Translations under genes and position numbers: made by a program
Source of the DNA: Bugula neritina
Taxonomy: Eukaryota > Bryozoa > Gymnolaemata > Cheilostomatida > Bugulidae
Length of the DNA: 64,000 bases
Reading direction: 5' to 3'
Assembly: GCA_964035545.1 (NCBI GenBank)
Contig: OZ037765.1
Coordinates: 19,586,698 to 19,650,697, forward strand
Shown: one piece after another, positions 31,389 to 45,700 of the stretch
How the letters are laid out: every line of letters starts with the position of its first letter
Numbering within the stretch: position 1 is the stretch's first letter
The notes under the pieces: generated by a model
What the model was told of the DNA's origin: nothing
The model's input: only the letters and a program-made list of their open reading frames with translations
The model's database searches: none

Positions 31389-32900
31389 ACTGTACAACTC
31401 TACAAGCACATTATATTAATTTTATGGGATATCGAAATTTTCGCAACTAATAGGTAAAGTTACACTTAGAATGCACTTGATGCAACTAAGTTCATACCCT
31501 TACCAAATCAAGCACTGAGTGCCAGTTTACATGAGATAAACCATGCAATAGTTATAGGCTATCTAAAAAGCATTGGGCAAAACGCAAGGCATTTTCAAAC
31601 TTGGTAACATTATAAATATATAACTTATTATTGATGTAAATCCTTGGTAATGCAGTGGACATTATTAAGATTATTTATTAACATTACCGGGCAAATCAGT
31701 GCAAGGAAAAGAAATTATTTCAAAAAGCAAAATAATAATCGGGTCAACTTATTACCATAACAGTATGTAGAAATAATTAGTTTCAAAAGCAGACTACTCT
31801 AAATTGTCAAGAACCCGTACTAACTATTCGGTTTGAAAAGCACTAATGGGTGCTAATATTTCTTACTATATCAATAGATATACTACTCTAATGAAGACAG
31901 TTGTAATAAAGGTTTGAAGCTTGAATGATGAAAATTATTTAAAAAAATAGCATGCTAATGATACAGTAAATACTATGAAATTAAATTTTTATATTAATGG
32001 AAAATTTCACATCAAGAATAACAATTACAGTAATATTTATACCAGCCAACAACAATTTTCAGCTGAAAATTCCTTATACCAATGTAAATAGCAATGAGGA
32101 TTATTATTTACTATGAAAAAGAGCACAACTATTGCTATTTCAATCAGATAGTTACTTGCAACAAATTGTGTGTATTGTATTGATAACATATTGATAACAT
32201 AATATCGTAATAACAAATTCCAATATCAGTTAGAAACTTATTACTAATTATTATACATAATAGTAAGAGCCGAGTCTAAACCACACTGACTCGGTTACTT
32301 GCAGACTATAGCTATAAACTCATTGGCTGGAGTTGACTTAATAAACTCATGTTTACTGACCTGACCAACCACTAAATTTAAACTAATAAGTTATCTAAAA
32401 ACTTTAACTAATTTGTTGCATTAGCATTAATTTACATCTAAAGAAAATTCAAGTTTTAAATCAATTAATTTTATTATTAGTCTTTTTGCAAGCATTCAAT
32501 TTTAGTGATTTCAATTCCTAAATTGTAGTAACTTAATAGTGGCTTCATAATAATACAAGTTGCTAGTATTTATTCAAACAACCAACTGTGACTTCAGACT
32601 GATGTTCATCCAATTTTGAATTTTTGAGATGTGCTGGTCAATTCCATGAGCTATTATCACTATCAGAAGTCAACAGCATTATAATCTAAATCATGGACAT
32701 ATAATTATTATCATACTGATACTCATACTGTTGCTGTTGGTGTTATTTAATAATTTGATTTCGTTATCAGTTTTGGTTAGTCTTTAAAGTTACAGTAACA
32801 ATAACTAATTTGATAGCTATTAATTAAAATACATATTTTTAAATACTAAAATAGAGTCAGAATGTTTAAAGATTAACATTAACATGATGATTAATAACAA
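31389..32900. other. Upstream flank of DDX23
   Basis: AT-rich sequence with no exon or repeat family recognised. The DDX23 promoter should lie in the part nearest 31388. Confidence 0.5.
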
Positions 32901-33118
32901 ACTCATTCAAGTTTATAGTCACCATCCCTGTGAGAAAACCCCTGATAAAATGAGTTTTGCTAAATCAGCCTAAAGACTTATTCAGATAGGGCACAGGAGC
33001 AATTATGACTGGAGGCTCTTCCTAACTTCACCAATCACCAATGGCCTTTGTCCGGTTCGAACCCATTACTTCGTGCTTACTAGGCAAACGCTCTAACCCC
33101 TAAACCACGGGTGCTCCC
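32901..33118 (-). mobile_element. tRNA-derived SINE, copy A
   Basis: On the minus strand it starts gggagcaccc, has an A-box-like ggtttaggggttagagc and a B-box gggttcgaaccg. The tRNA-unrelated body follows (ggccattggtgat, ggaagagcctccagtc) and the tail ends tctcacagggatggtgac then tataaac. Five other copies in this window share the same order of segments. Confidence 0.88.
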
Positions 33119-35374
33119 AACATAATGATTAATGATAAGATCATTATTTAATATTTCGATGGCCATTAGCAGTATCGTTGTGATTATTATTTTCAATATT
33201 ATTAATTTATATTTAATTTATTATATTTTAATTTATAAGATTAACCAACAACTAGTTAACTAACAATTACAAGTAACACTAACAGTAATGAGCAACACTC
33301 ACAGCCAGTGTTACTGTTACTCATACTGTTACTGTTACACTAACAATAAAGCTATCAGTAACATTAACACTAACAGTAAAACTACTGTAAAAGTAAAACT
33401 GAACAGACACAGTGTGAGTGTTGAGTGAATCAGAATGTAATAAAACTAAATTATCAAAATAAAGTGGAAAGAAGTTTCTTAAAACCACCATATAAATAAA
33501 ACAATATTTATACATTCGTAAACAAAGAAGGTCTAGCATATATATTCATAGACTCATATTGCATTAATTTTCTTTTGACATTTAAGTCAAATTCAAGTTG
33601 AAATTGCGATTTAACTTCATCGACAATTTCACGACTTCTTTATTTTAATTTTACTTTACTTGGGTCGCTGTTATTAATTGGTTTTCACCCGCCAAATAAT
33701 GTTTCGTTAAATAACTGATATTTCCCAAGGTTGGAGCGAATGAAGAAAATAACATTGTAAAATATTTTCAATAAGTACCACCTTCTTAGAGTTGTCTGTT
33801 TTCATGGGGCCCATTATCGTCCCAAACCGGATACAGATTCCTTGAGCTTCATAAGCAACCATTTCCAGCACTCAAATTAATGCATATCACTGAAAGTAAA
33901 ATCATGCCAAAGGTTTCTGACCTCAATGACCTTGGAGACTAATGATTTAATTTAATGAAGCTGATTTAAAATTTAGCTATTGTTTAGTTAAATATAGAAA
34001 TAATACTAACGTTTTTAGTATGGCATTAAAATTAACAATTTTAATTTACTCACCCAGTGAGTGTGACCTTGTAACTTGTAAGTTGTAAGTGTATTTACTT
34101 GTATCCCACTCTTTTTGACGTGAAAGAATGGGTTAATGGGAGAAAGCCAGTGGTTTATTTAACTCCAATAATGCAGCATGCAAATGTCTGCCCAATAGAT
34201 TTGCACGCTATTAAGTGTTAGTGTTACACTTACTGAGTGTTGGTGTAACTGTAAGTCAAACTCAAAGTGTAATAGAAACTAATAATAATTTAATATTAAT
34301 TTATAATTTTTATTATATTATTATTAAATTATTATATCAATTTTTCATTACCATCGTTAAATTTAGTAGAACTAAATGTGGTAATCTAGTTAGTCAATCT
34401 AGCTATTCACTTTAATTTAAAGCTAAATAATGTAAAAGAAGATGGGTTATCTTTAAGTTTATGTCCTTGAAAATTTTATTTTAACCAATTGTTGATTAGT
34501 AGAAAATGGTATCACTATCATTGGCATGCCATTACCAATGTCAATTTTAAATTTCATTACTTGAGGCAAGTCTAATACAACTTTATGCTGAATTTTGTTT
34601 GGATTTGGTTTATCACAGTTTTCTTATTATTATGGTTATTGAAAAAATTGTTTTTAACTTGAAAATTATTAATGTTTATTATTTGAGTGGTTTTTAAAAC
34701 TTTGAGTATTGAATGTCTATAGCCACAGATCTTTGTAGCTCATTTGACATGTACATGAAATTAAACCTAAACATATATTATAATATACAAACTTAGTGTC
34801 CCAGTGTAAATTCTTTTGTCTTAGAAAACTAATGACTGGAATTTTTAATGATTAAGTAATTTATATGCAAGCCATTAATATATGATGTTATTTAGGACTG
34901 ATTCTTAGTTTATATATGAACAGTTGACTATTTTAGTTTGGTGGCTTTCTTCATTCTTTTCGACAATAAATTTGATGTCTCAAATTATTTTGTTATAAAT
35001 AGTGCTTTTTAATATTGAATTAAGCATAAGTAGTTCAATTCCAATGGACTGAATGTGACTGTAAATATAAACTGAAGTATGTGTACTTTTGAACAAGTTT
35101 GCACAGACAAGAAACGTGTAATTGTTTGCTACTTTTTTTGCTATTTGTATGGGTGCCAGTTTTAATTAAGTCTATAAAAAGTTTCCAAATACAAAATAAC
35201 ACAACTAGTCATTAGATTTATTGATTGTTTTTATTGGGGTATCGGCAATTTTGAAGAATTCTGTGCTTTGCCTTCATTATTTTTGTTACAGTTGCTTAAC
35301 TCTTTTGAGTATTTGTCGTCAAACAGAATTACTAACATTCTTAAAATATTTACATCTGATAGGATTAAAAGAAA
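33119..35374. other. Intergenic interval before BBS5 with degenerate repeats
   Basis: About 33240-33430 is rich in variants of taacagt, gttactgtta and taacactaac in both orientations, a decayed simple repeat like the fields near 5.4-7.3 kb. A weaker patch of gtaacttgtaagttgtaag and gtgttacactta words lies at 34060-34260. I saw no coding exon. Confidence 0.55.
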
Positions 35375-38300
35375 ATGGCATCGGATCTGTGGGAAGACCG
35401 AGAAGTTCGATTTGATATACCAGTGCTGTGAGTGTTTGGTTAATATTTAGTGCTTTGAATAGAAACTCTTGAAAAATATGTTTAATTAGAAATAACGATA
35501 TTGTTACATGGATACTTGTAAAATAAATCTTCTGTTTTGTATCATTTTTAATTTTTTCAATCTGATTTAATAATAAACCTGCGCTTATTTTGTTATTTAT
35601 TTACTTAATAAAATGCTAATGTTATGATTCAGGTCAATGCAATTGCGTCCTGGAGAAAAAATTATAGACAGGTTGGATGCTATAGAAGACACAAAGGGAA
35701 ACAATGGAGATAGAGGTAAAGCTTTTTTGTTACAAATATTAGGTTTTACCATTCATTTCATGGTTTTATGATAATGATATAATTTATTAGTCAAGAGAGC
35801 AGCCATGGTCTAGGCGTTAAAGCGTTTGCCTAGTAAGCAGGAAGGTCATGGGTTCAAGCCCAGGCAAAGGCCATTGGTGATGTTAGGAAGAGCATCCAAT
35901 CATTATTGCTCCTGTGCCTCATTTAAATAAGTCCTTAGCTCGCTTTAAATAAAACCCTTTCTATCCGGGGTTTCTCACAGGGATAGTGACTATAAACTTG
36001 CGTGAGTTTTGCGTGAGATATGATTAATTAGTCAGGCAGCCAAAAGTTGTTGGCAAACAATTTTAAATTTTTTCACCAAGTACTGGATACTTTGGCTTTA
36101 TTTTGCATACAACCCAATCAAACTTAAGAACTAAAATGGTCTGTCGGTGCAGTATTGAAGACAAAAACATTTATTTACCGGAGGCTTGTTAGACATTGAG
36201 CTAACCGATAAGCAATTACTGATTATAAAATTAGTCAAGTAAGTGCTTTTTTTAAACAAAGTCGAAAAATTTGGGAAAACTTGAACTAGGCTGCTGCACT
36301 GTTTGAAATTTGTCAATTTTTGCAGAAATTGTTGTTTTAATGCTCAATTGTAATTTTATATTCTAATTTGTATTGCATTTTACAGGAAGATTGATTGTTT
36401 CAAATCTCAGAATTATTTGGCACTGTATAAGCATGCCCAGAGTAAACCTATGTAAGTTAATTTTATACAGGCCGTAGTACCGAGTTAATAATATGGTCTA
36501 ACTATGGTATTTCTCTATTGGTTTTCTGTGTCTTCGCTACCATGACCGCCAGTGTCAGTATGTGTTTAGTTACTAGTGGGGGATCGTTTTGGCAAATTAT
36601 TGTTCTCTATCACATTTGTTATATTTTCGTAAAACTTAAAAATAAAAATACTGACAACCTAAAATTGGTAATCGAAATACAGAAATGCAAAAATATATCA
36701 CCAATTGACTTTTTTTGGGAGAAGTTAGTAAAAATTCAAGCAGCTACTGCAATCATTATCATGAAGTTCTAGTTCTAATAAAGTGAAATCTCAATATGCT
36801 GTGGCAGTTTAATATAAAAAAGCAGGGTGCAGATGGGATTATCTTAGGTAGCTCAGTTTTTCAATTGTTTGAATCGTAAACTCATTGAGTAGCCATTTGA
36901 TTTGTAGAAACACAACTTGTGGTGTCAGAGTTACTAAATGAAACTTCAAAAAATTAAGAGATTTTTATTGGAAATAACATTTTTACCTGAACAATTATCT
37001 TGGCCAATCACTGTGCAAGTTGCATCTTTTAAATGTAATAATTTTAGCTATTGGCTATAACACAGTCGTAAACATAACAACAAAAACTGCCCAGTCAAAG
37101 GCAAGAGGTGGAGGAGCCGATGCTATGTTTGTTCTCACAAAGTTTAAGAACACTCGATTTGAGTTTATATTTACCAACCTGGTGAGTGTCTTAGTCTTTG
37201 TTATTATACTCATACTAGTTATGTCCAATTATGTTATGTTAATATCCAAATATGCATTTAATTCTGTCATCGGTGCACTAATACAAATACTAGTATTCAT
37301 AAAACTGGTTTGATTTTGCGAAAAAAAATTTCTAAGATATCCAAATGCGATATAGTTGCTATGGTCTAGTGGTTAGAGCACTGTCTTAGTAAATGCAAGG
37401 TCAGTGTTTTGGATACCAGTAAAGGCTATTATGGGTAATGTAGGAAGGGCATCCAGTCATATTTGCACCTTTTTATTAATATAAAAATAGTTCCCTAGCC
37501 CTCTTTAAAAAATCCTTTCTATCTGGGTTACTCACAGAGCTATCGACTATAAAGTTAGTTTTATAACCAAATGCTGTTTTGAATTATGCATGTCCAAATA
37601 AATAACAGGCCAAATTTTCTCCTTAAAAAATCCTTTTCATCTAGGTTACTCACAGGGCTAGCGACTTTAAAGCCAGTTTTATAACCAAATGCTGTTTGAA
37701 TTATGCATGTCCAAATAAATAACAGGCCAAATTTTCTCCCTAAAAAATCCTTTTCATCTAAGTTACTCACAGGGCTAGCGACTTTAAAGCCAGTTTTATA
37801 ACCAAATGCTGTTTGAATTATGCATGTCCAAATAAATAACAGGCCAAATTTTCTCCTTAAAAAATCCTTTTCATCTAAGTTACTCACAGGGCTAGCGACT
37901 TTAAAGCCAGTTTTATAACGAAATGCTGTTTGAATTATGCATGTCCAAATAAATAACAGGCCAAATTTTCTCCTTAAAAAATCCTTTTCATCTAAGTTAC
38001 TCACAGGGCTAGCGACTTTAAAGCCAGTTTTATAACCAAATGCTGTTTGAATTATGCCTGTCCAAATAAATAACAGGCCAAATTTTCTCCTTAAAAAATC
38101 CTTTTCATCTAAGTTACTCACAGGGCTAGCGACTTTAAAGCCAGTTTTATAACCAAATGCTGTTTGAATTATGCATGTCCAAATAAATAACAGGCCAAAT
38201 TGTCTCTTTATTTATAACCCTTTACCAGCTTAGATGGAGATGATTATTGTGCTTGAGCTTTCGCATTTTTGGTTTTTTATTTATTTTTTTCTAATTTATT

Positions 38301-41123
38301 AGTCATAAACCTTAACATGTAATATAATCACCCAGGCATGAGATAGTTTATAGAAGCCGTTTGAAAATCATCTTCATGTAACGTTTTAGAGTTATCTCCC
38401 CAAAAATATGTTGTGATATTTTCATTTTCTGCAACAGATTACATTTAAAGAAATGCTTGTAAGTCAGTAAAAATCAAGACATTTTTCACAGTTTCATAGA
38501 GTGTTGCCCAGTGTTAACATTATATGAGTGTTTTTCTGTGTTTTCCAGTCTTGTACATTGGTTAGCAGTAGTTATTACATTACCTGAAAACTGCTTAGTT
38601 AGATATATAGAAGTTGAAAACATGTCTAAATTGTCTTCTCCTTCATATTTCTCTACATAAAAAGCTTGATTTAAACATATAACTTTTTACTCATCTATTT
38701 GATATCACAAATGTAGATGCAACGCTTTTTCATGTTTAAAATTAACTATGTTTTAATTATTGTTATTAGAGTTCAAATCAGTTTTTTGTGAATAATATTC
38801 TCTGTTGAAACTCAAGTGACAAACAGCTTCAGTCTTTTAAAGTTATTCAACCTTTACAGATAAGTGGCTCACCCCGGTTGTTCACCTCAGTGATAGCAGT
38901 TCACAGGGCTTACGAGACTAGTAAGTTGTACCGAGATCTCAAGCTAAGGGGTGCAATTGTTAACAACAAGGCGCTGAATCTGTTACCTCAAGAGCAGGTG
39001 TATGACAAGATTGTAGGTGTATGGAATCTTTCCAGTGACCAGGTATGGGCACTATGTCTCACTGCGTTTAGCAATAAGTAGTGTTCTGTATGTGTGACAC
39101 AGTATTCTGAGAAATGTTACAAGTGATAGACTACTGTTTGATGTGCAATATATACACAATCAAAGGAACATCTTTAAATGTTTTAGTAGCTTTAAAATTA
39201 AACAGTATATTTTTAATTTACATTTATTGAAAAGCACTACACCACCTAACTTATAGCAACAATCTTTTTTGTACACAGATTTAACTTTGTTTATATTTTA
39301 TAAAATTATACATACTGGTTTGTTTTCCTTGCTTGCAGGGTAACCTGGGTACCTTCTTTGTCTCAAACGTTAGGGTTGTATGGCACGCCAACCTCAATGA
39401 GTCCTTCAATGTTAGCATACCCTATTTACAAATAGTAAGTATACTTCAACTCACTTGACTGCATTATTTGTTTCTATATGCTTGTATCTATTGCTACTGC
39501 ATTTTAATTGATAAATCTCTATAAATCACTATTTAATGTGTTTGTAGAAGTCAGTGAAAGTTAGAGATTCTAAGTTTGGCCAGGCTTTAGTTATTGAGAC
39601 TACACAGTCGGTAAGTATAGACTAGCAAATGGCTGTTTCATTCTTATTATAATGTTTAGATTCATTGAATTAACTTTCTTTAATTATTTCTTATACTCTT
39701 ACTAGCTAGAGAAAGGATGGTTTTGCACAGCACCCTGATTGAGGTGTCGTGGACCGTTATATTTTGTGCTATTTAGTCCCAGGCCATCACTTGTCTGCTT
39801 AAAACTAAGCAGTTATCTCGTGTGAAATTGCAATGTGGAGCTTTCATATATGTTTAGATTAGGGTATTTCTTACAACATGTGATGTAGTTTGCAACTTAA
39901 TTCATATTTTACTGCTTTTAAAACAAAGCCAATGTTATTTTTTTGTATTCTTTCTAGCAAGTTGGAGTGTATTTTTCTAATTATTACTATGCAAAAAATC
40001 TGAAGTACAGTATTGTCATTATATGACTTTAGAGTGGTGGTTATGTGCTGGGCTTCAGATTAGACCCGCCTGAGAAGCTGCAGGAAACGGCCAAACAGAT
40101 ACAGAGCCTGTACAAGGTGTACGGCAAGTGTCCCATCTTTGGAGTGGTCTTTGAGATGGAGGACTATGTACGTAAAATAGCATTAGTTTTGCTAAAAGTT
40201 GTTTCAAGCCACTGATCAAATTGGCGTTAAAATATCAAAACTTTGACATTGACTGTCAATTTTTAGTAAGACATGTTACAGGATTTTTGTAATGTAAAAA
40301 AAACCTGTTTTCAGAATGATAGCTAATATTTTGCTATATTTTTACTATATATTATTATTATATACTCGCAATTATATATATTTATTCATTGAATATTTTT
40401 AATTGCCACTCATCTGTAAATATTCACCGTAAAAATGCGTAGCATGATAAACATATGCGGCCTAAACTGTTCACTAACTCCATCGTTGTAAATTCTTTAT
40501 AATGATACTGTGAATGTGGAAGGACAACTCTCTGATTCTGATATTTATAATTTTTGCTGTTTTTAAACAATCTATATGGTTATACAATATTTAGACTTAT
40601 TTAAAAACATTCGTTTTACCATCTTTTGTGAGGTTTATAGTGTTATCTAGCAAAGAACACAGTAACAGATTCTAGTGACATGAACTATTATGTATGGTAG
40701 GTTGAAGATGCTGAAGAACTGACCATAGAGCCAACACAAGATGACATTGAGATAGACACAGTAGACGGACAAGGAGATGTCATGGCGGTAAGTGGTGGAT
40801 TTCTATTTTACTTGCTCTAGCTAGAAAAGCAAGGCATTACAGCAGAGGACTCAATAAACAGTTTGTGTTTCATTTCTATATATGCCATTTACTAAATCTC
40901 GTAATGTTGCCCTATGTTTGTTGGATGTTTTGTGTCTATTAACCAAATTCAGTGTTTCGCATCTGAAACAAGATGTTGTTTTTGTTTCCTTCAGGCATAC
41001 TTTGCTGATGGTTCAAAAAACAAGGATAGTGAACCTGTCTTTTGTCCCGAGCTTGGTTTGGCTATTGAAAAACTCAAAGATGGTTTTACGATACAAGGTT
41101 TGTGGGAAGTGATTGATCAGTAA
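35375..41123 (+). CDS. BBS5: BBS5, BBSome subunit
   Basis: Ten exons: 35375-35427, 35633-35715, 36386-36451, 37048-37181, 38860-39042, 39339-39434, 39548-39610, 40033-40167, 40701-40787 and 40995-41123. They give 342 residues, against about 341 in human. It reads as BBS5 throughout: [107 protein letters not shown], and [19 protein letters not shown] at the end. Two PH-like (DM16) domains lie at about residues 30-140 and 155-260; they bind phosphoinositides. BBS5 is a core part of the BBSome, which moves membrane proteins in and out of cilia. Intron 2 holds a SINE and intron 4 a SINE plus a tandem array. An AATAAA at 41684-41689 may be the polyadenylation signal. Confidence 0.97.
35795..36010 (+). 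mobile_element. tRNA-derived SINE, copy B (BBS5 intron 2)
   Basis: Starts gagcagccatggtctaggcg and has B-box gggttcaagccc. The body is ggccattggtgatgttagga then agagcatccaatcattattg, and the tail ends gggtttctcacagggatag then ctataaacttgcgtgag. It is a full-length copy in sense orientation with the host gene. Confidence 0.9.
37351..37565 (+). mobile_element. tRNA-derived SINE, copy C (diverged, BBS5 intron 4)
   Basis: The head is gctatggtctagtggttaga, the B-box is decayed (tgttttggatacc), and the body includes gtaggaagggcatccagtc. The tail is ctttctatctgggttactca then cagagctatcgactataaag. The 3' part runs directly into the 117-bp tandem array. Confidence 0.82.
37505..38201. repeat. 117-bp tandem array derived from the SINE copy C tail
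   Basis: About six units. The string cacaggg (or variant) recurs at 37533, 37651, 37768, 37885, 38002 and 38119, so the spacing is 118 then exactly 117 four times. Each unit holds the SINE tail (ttaaaaaatcctttt, gttactcacagggctagcga) plus about 60 bp of adjacent sequence (ccagttttataaccaaatgc, gaattatgcatgtccaaata). Units differ at only a few bases. Because 117 is a multiple of 3, the minus strand stays open for 186 codons with a 39-residue repeat; this ORF lies in an intron and is not counted as a gene. Confidence 0.95.
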
Positions 41124-42749
41124 TAGCTGGAGCTTTACAATTGGTCCAGGAAGGAGAGATGAATCATAAAATTAAGTTTAAATTATTAAACATTATTTTT
41201 ATAACAAAATAATGATGCGTACCTTTTTAGTTGACAATCTCTAGTTGTTTATTTTGACTGTATATCCTATTTATTTGGTTTAATCTGCTACTTTTACCAA
41301 AGTGTATTATAATATTTTTTGTATTTGTATGTAAAACAACTGACAATAGAAAATGCTTGTCATTTGTAGTATTTATCGGTTTTTTGCCATCATTATTATT
41401 TTGGTGGACAATCATTTTTCGTAATATTGTATACATGTGCAATTGTCCTTGGTGACTCAACATTTATAAGGCCCATCAATTGTAGCAAACATAGTGTTCT
41501 GTGCGCTAGGGAAGTATACAGTGATATAGATAAACACACCAATAAAGATACTATTACACCTTGCAAGTATGTTCATAGCTCAGTTTTACATTCTTTCCTA
41601 TACCTATTATATTCTGAAATGTTGGATAGATTCTCTTTGGGAATATAGAAGAATGTCAAGTGAGACACGTTATAAGTTTTGAAAATAAAGGCTTATTTCA
41701 ACCAGCTTAGATAAAAAATATGACACTGCATGCGTTTTTTCAATTAGTAAAAGTTATGCTAGAGCTAGAAAACTATTTTGTCACTTATCTTTGTGTAGTA
41801 AAAAGGCTCAAAAGTAACCATGCGTACCAGCATTATTTAGATTAATCAAAAATTATCAACCAAATTCATCTATAATTGGAATTAACTATGTTGCAAATAC
41901 CAGTATCATATTTAAACTTACACATGCTGGTCCATGGGCAATATACCAGATGAAAGGAATTAATTGCAATAATTGGCACGTAACTACTTTTCTTTCCTTA
42001 TATGAAAGCTATATGCCTTTTCTTTTCTATATTAATTGAACTATTTAAAACAAAAACAGCTGAGTGTCATGAATTTACTATTCACCTAGTATCTAATAAT
42101 TCTGAAGCCCAGTTTTATAGGAAGCCATCACATAGATGGGAATAAAGATTTATCTTAACATGATATTGATAGGTCTGCTTGTTTGTGTTATATTTAATCT
42201 ATAGCTAGGTGAAAGATAGATGCTCACTCTGCCAAGTTTCTTATCTCCCAACTTTTGTTGTGTCAAAACTTGTAACACATTATCGGATATCATATCAGGC
42301 TAAGATCTTGCTTTGCATGCTTTTCATATTAAAGAATAAGTATTTGGAGTATATGTTGGAACTGGATTTTCATGCGGTATTCAATTTGTAGCCCACTTTC
42401 ATGAGCGAAGAATTATCTGCAATAGAGAATTAAGCTGCTAAATTACTTCACGATTTTACTGCAGTGAGATTCTATAAAATTTCCCTATTTCTGCAGAGCT
42501 TTGGTTGAAGCAACTACTGCAAGCATGTATTATTTTACTGTTGTTTTACCTTCTTTATTTACAGTGATTTATTCCCACCAATAACCAGCAAGCGTTTTAT
42601 CAATTTTTGGCCAATAAGAATCTAGTTTTGTTGAAGTGTTTAAAATAACAGGCCTCGCTGAGCAAATATTATTGTTACACTAGTGACTTTATAGTTTCAA
42701 CAGAATTTCAAAGGCTCCATCTTCAGAGTTACTTTGGAGAGTTTTAGTA
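41124..42749. other. BBS5 3' flank and SLC5 copy 1 upstream region
   Basis: Contains the BBS5 3' UTR with a possible polyadenylation signal at 41684. No repeat family or exon was recognised between there and the SLC5 start codon. Confidence 0.5.
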
Positions 42750-45700
42750 ATGGCAGTTGAAACCTACTTTACCTGGCCAGACTACCTGGTATTTAGCTTG
42801 TCTCTGGTATTATCAGCAGCCATAGGATTCTACTATGCCTGTACTGGAGGGAAGCAGAAGACAACTAAAGAATATCTTCTGGCTGACAGAAACATGCATT
42901 GGTTTCCTGTAGCGTGCAGTCTTCTTGCCAGGTAACATAATATTAATACTTTCACTGTCATGCGGATGTTTCTGATGGCAACACAAATCTATGGGTGTCT
43001 ATGGTTGAAGGATGTCGCATATTTCGCTAAAAATAAACTACACAAGATCTTTTTAGAATTAAACTTAATTATATACATATTGGCAGCTCATAGTGAGGCT
43101 AAGAAATAAATGTTGCACTAATTTCACCAAATAATGAAAATAATCAAATACATGTTCAATAACAAATAGTTGAGCTTTTATTGAATTAGCGTTTAAATTA
43201 TATGCTTTTGAGAGGGTACTTAGCACTTATCCGAGATACTTTAATTAGTGAAATATTTCAAAACTTAAAAAAATATTTCAATAATATTTCTCTTATCACG
43301 ATGGTCATTTTCAGAGTAAAAAAAATAGTTATCGGTAAAAATTTTATTGTATAATTTTGTTAAGAATGTTCTTAGTTTCAATGCATTTCATCAGCTTTAA
43401 TTATGGTAAAATATTTGAAACAAGCACAAAGCTTCTAGCTTACTTTTTTATTCTTCAAGTGTGTGTGGTTTATGCTAAAATTAGCCTATTTTGAAATAAT
43501 TTAAATCTGATATCTTTTTTTATTTCAAAGTTTTATGCGCAACATGGCTGCAAACATTGATGCATAAGAGCAGAATCACTTGAATTGCTTATGTAAAAAT
43601 GAATAATTTCCTAATTTAAAATATTTATACATTATAAAAGCATACAATAGTTATTATGTCATGAGCATTGACTACTATTAAACTTTTGAATTCCAAAACA
43701 ATTAGCTATGAAATGTTGAGTAGCAAAAATAGCATATCGATACGCATGAATTTTTAACACCTGGCACACTGTTTTATAATATAATTCATATACTAGTTCT
43801 ATCATATTACTTTATCAGGTTTTAAAGTATCTTAATAACAAACAGAAATTTTGTATCAATTAATCAAGAGCCAAAATTATTTTAAATGCTACATTGCTAT
43901 TATTATTTTCAGCATTTCTATTGCTCATATTAAACGCACACTAACTGAATAAAACCTAAAATTATAACAATCAGGCATGTAGTGACAGACACGAGCTTAT
44001 AGCGAAGCTTAAGTTTATTGTTGCAGTTAGTAAAAAGGGAAATTTAAGACATTACACTAAGACATGATGCTGTACAGGGCTATCAAATAATGTCATGCAA
44101 ATTATTTCGGAGGTGAAGTAGCATTAATGTGTTATTGTCAAATATAATGTATGCATGGGTGTGCATACAGTGTATTAACATAATCATAAGTTTCTATCCA
44201 GCAATCCTCGGCAATAATGACTATAGCCTTTATGTAAATAATGACATGAAGAAATATCATTCTTCCATGTCACCTTTTCAGCTAAACTATGAGGTGCAAA
44301 TATATTAATTTAGTTTATTTTTCATTGTTTAATTGAAGTGCATACTATATATTTTGCTGACAAATATAGCTTGTTAGATTTACATTCTTTAATAAAACCA
44401 AAGCTATCTCAATCAATTTAACTAGTAGATATGATATTTCACATATTTTTTTAATTTAGCAACAGTCAAGTCAACTTGAAGCTAAAAATGTTTGAAATAA
44501 TCTGTAGCATGTAATGAAGTAACTAAAAAGAAGCCAGTTTTAATCTATTACAGTCTTAGTGTATTTGGGGGCATGCATAACAGTCATTTCTGAACATAAT
44601 TACTTGAGGAAACTCTGTAAAGTTAGCATGTATTTTTAGGATACATCTACAGCATATTGAAGTTGTATTCTAAAATTTAGTATTTTATAAGCATACTAAC
44701 CAATAACTTCATGCCAGGCCAACATCTGTGGTGAGGCTACATGTTTACCAATAATCTCCAGTCTAGGTTTACTGGGATTTGTTCTAATCAAAGCAATCTT
44801 GATACAAGCATGCTAAAACATAGCAAATTACTTGAAAACAAAAGAAATAAATAAATTCAGAAAGAGTGGTGGTGCACTTCAAAAAATTTTTCAATACTAT
44901 GAAATTTTGATAACGTGAATGTCACATGTTTCTTTTTGGTAGTGCATGCATTTTACAATCAAGTGAGTTTTTCTTTTTATTTAAGCAATTTTGAAGACGT
45001 TTGTTCCTACAGAAATTGAAAAGAAACTGTCATCTACTTCAATGAAGCCACCTATAACAGAATTGCTGTTGAAGCGCTTGATCTGGTTTTCAGAATCTTA
45101 ACAAATACATAAATCTACTGCTTTGTCCTTTGTACTAAAACACACACACACACACACGCACGCACGCACGCACGCAAGCACGCACGCAAGCACGCACGCA
45201 AGCACGCACGCACACACTTTAAGCGCTATACACGCTATATTTGCTATACACAGTATACACAGTATACACAGTACACACAGTTCATACATTATACAAATTA
45301 TACACATTATACACATTATACACATTATACACATTATACACATTATACACATTATACATATTATACATATTATACATATTATATATATACTGATATAATT
45401 AATACAGTCTACTAAATGCTGACTAATCTATGTAATTTCTTGTAGTTTTGTCAATCTAAATAATATGTTTTGTGTTATTCAGTTTTACATCAACACAGAC
45501 TTTGATTGGCCTTCCTGGAGAAATCTACACATTTGGTACAATATATTTGATTGGCTACATCTTCAAGGTCGTGGGTGTGATCCTTGGAACAACTCTTTTT
45601 ATTCCTGTCTTTATGAACCTAAACATAATAAGTGTATATAAGGTAATTTATTATTTTTTATCATAAAATAGCTTAATTAGATGAAGATATTTGCTTATGT

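Noticed and set aside
35795-35880. tRNA-like sequence with A and B boxes
   Set aside because: It is the head of a SINE: the same head is followed by the same non-tRNA body in six places and the acceptor stem does not pair.
37561-38121. 186-residue minus-strand ORF with a 39-residue repeat
   Set aside because: It is produced by the 117-bp tandem array, whose unit length is a multiple of 3, inside a BBS5 intron and derived from a SINE tail. No start context or homologue is evident.
45098-45398. Thr-His/Cys-Val and Ile-His repeat ORFs on both strands
   Set aside because: Translation of the CA/GCAC tract and the 9-bp array.
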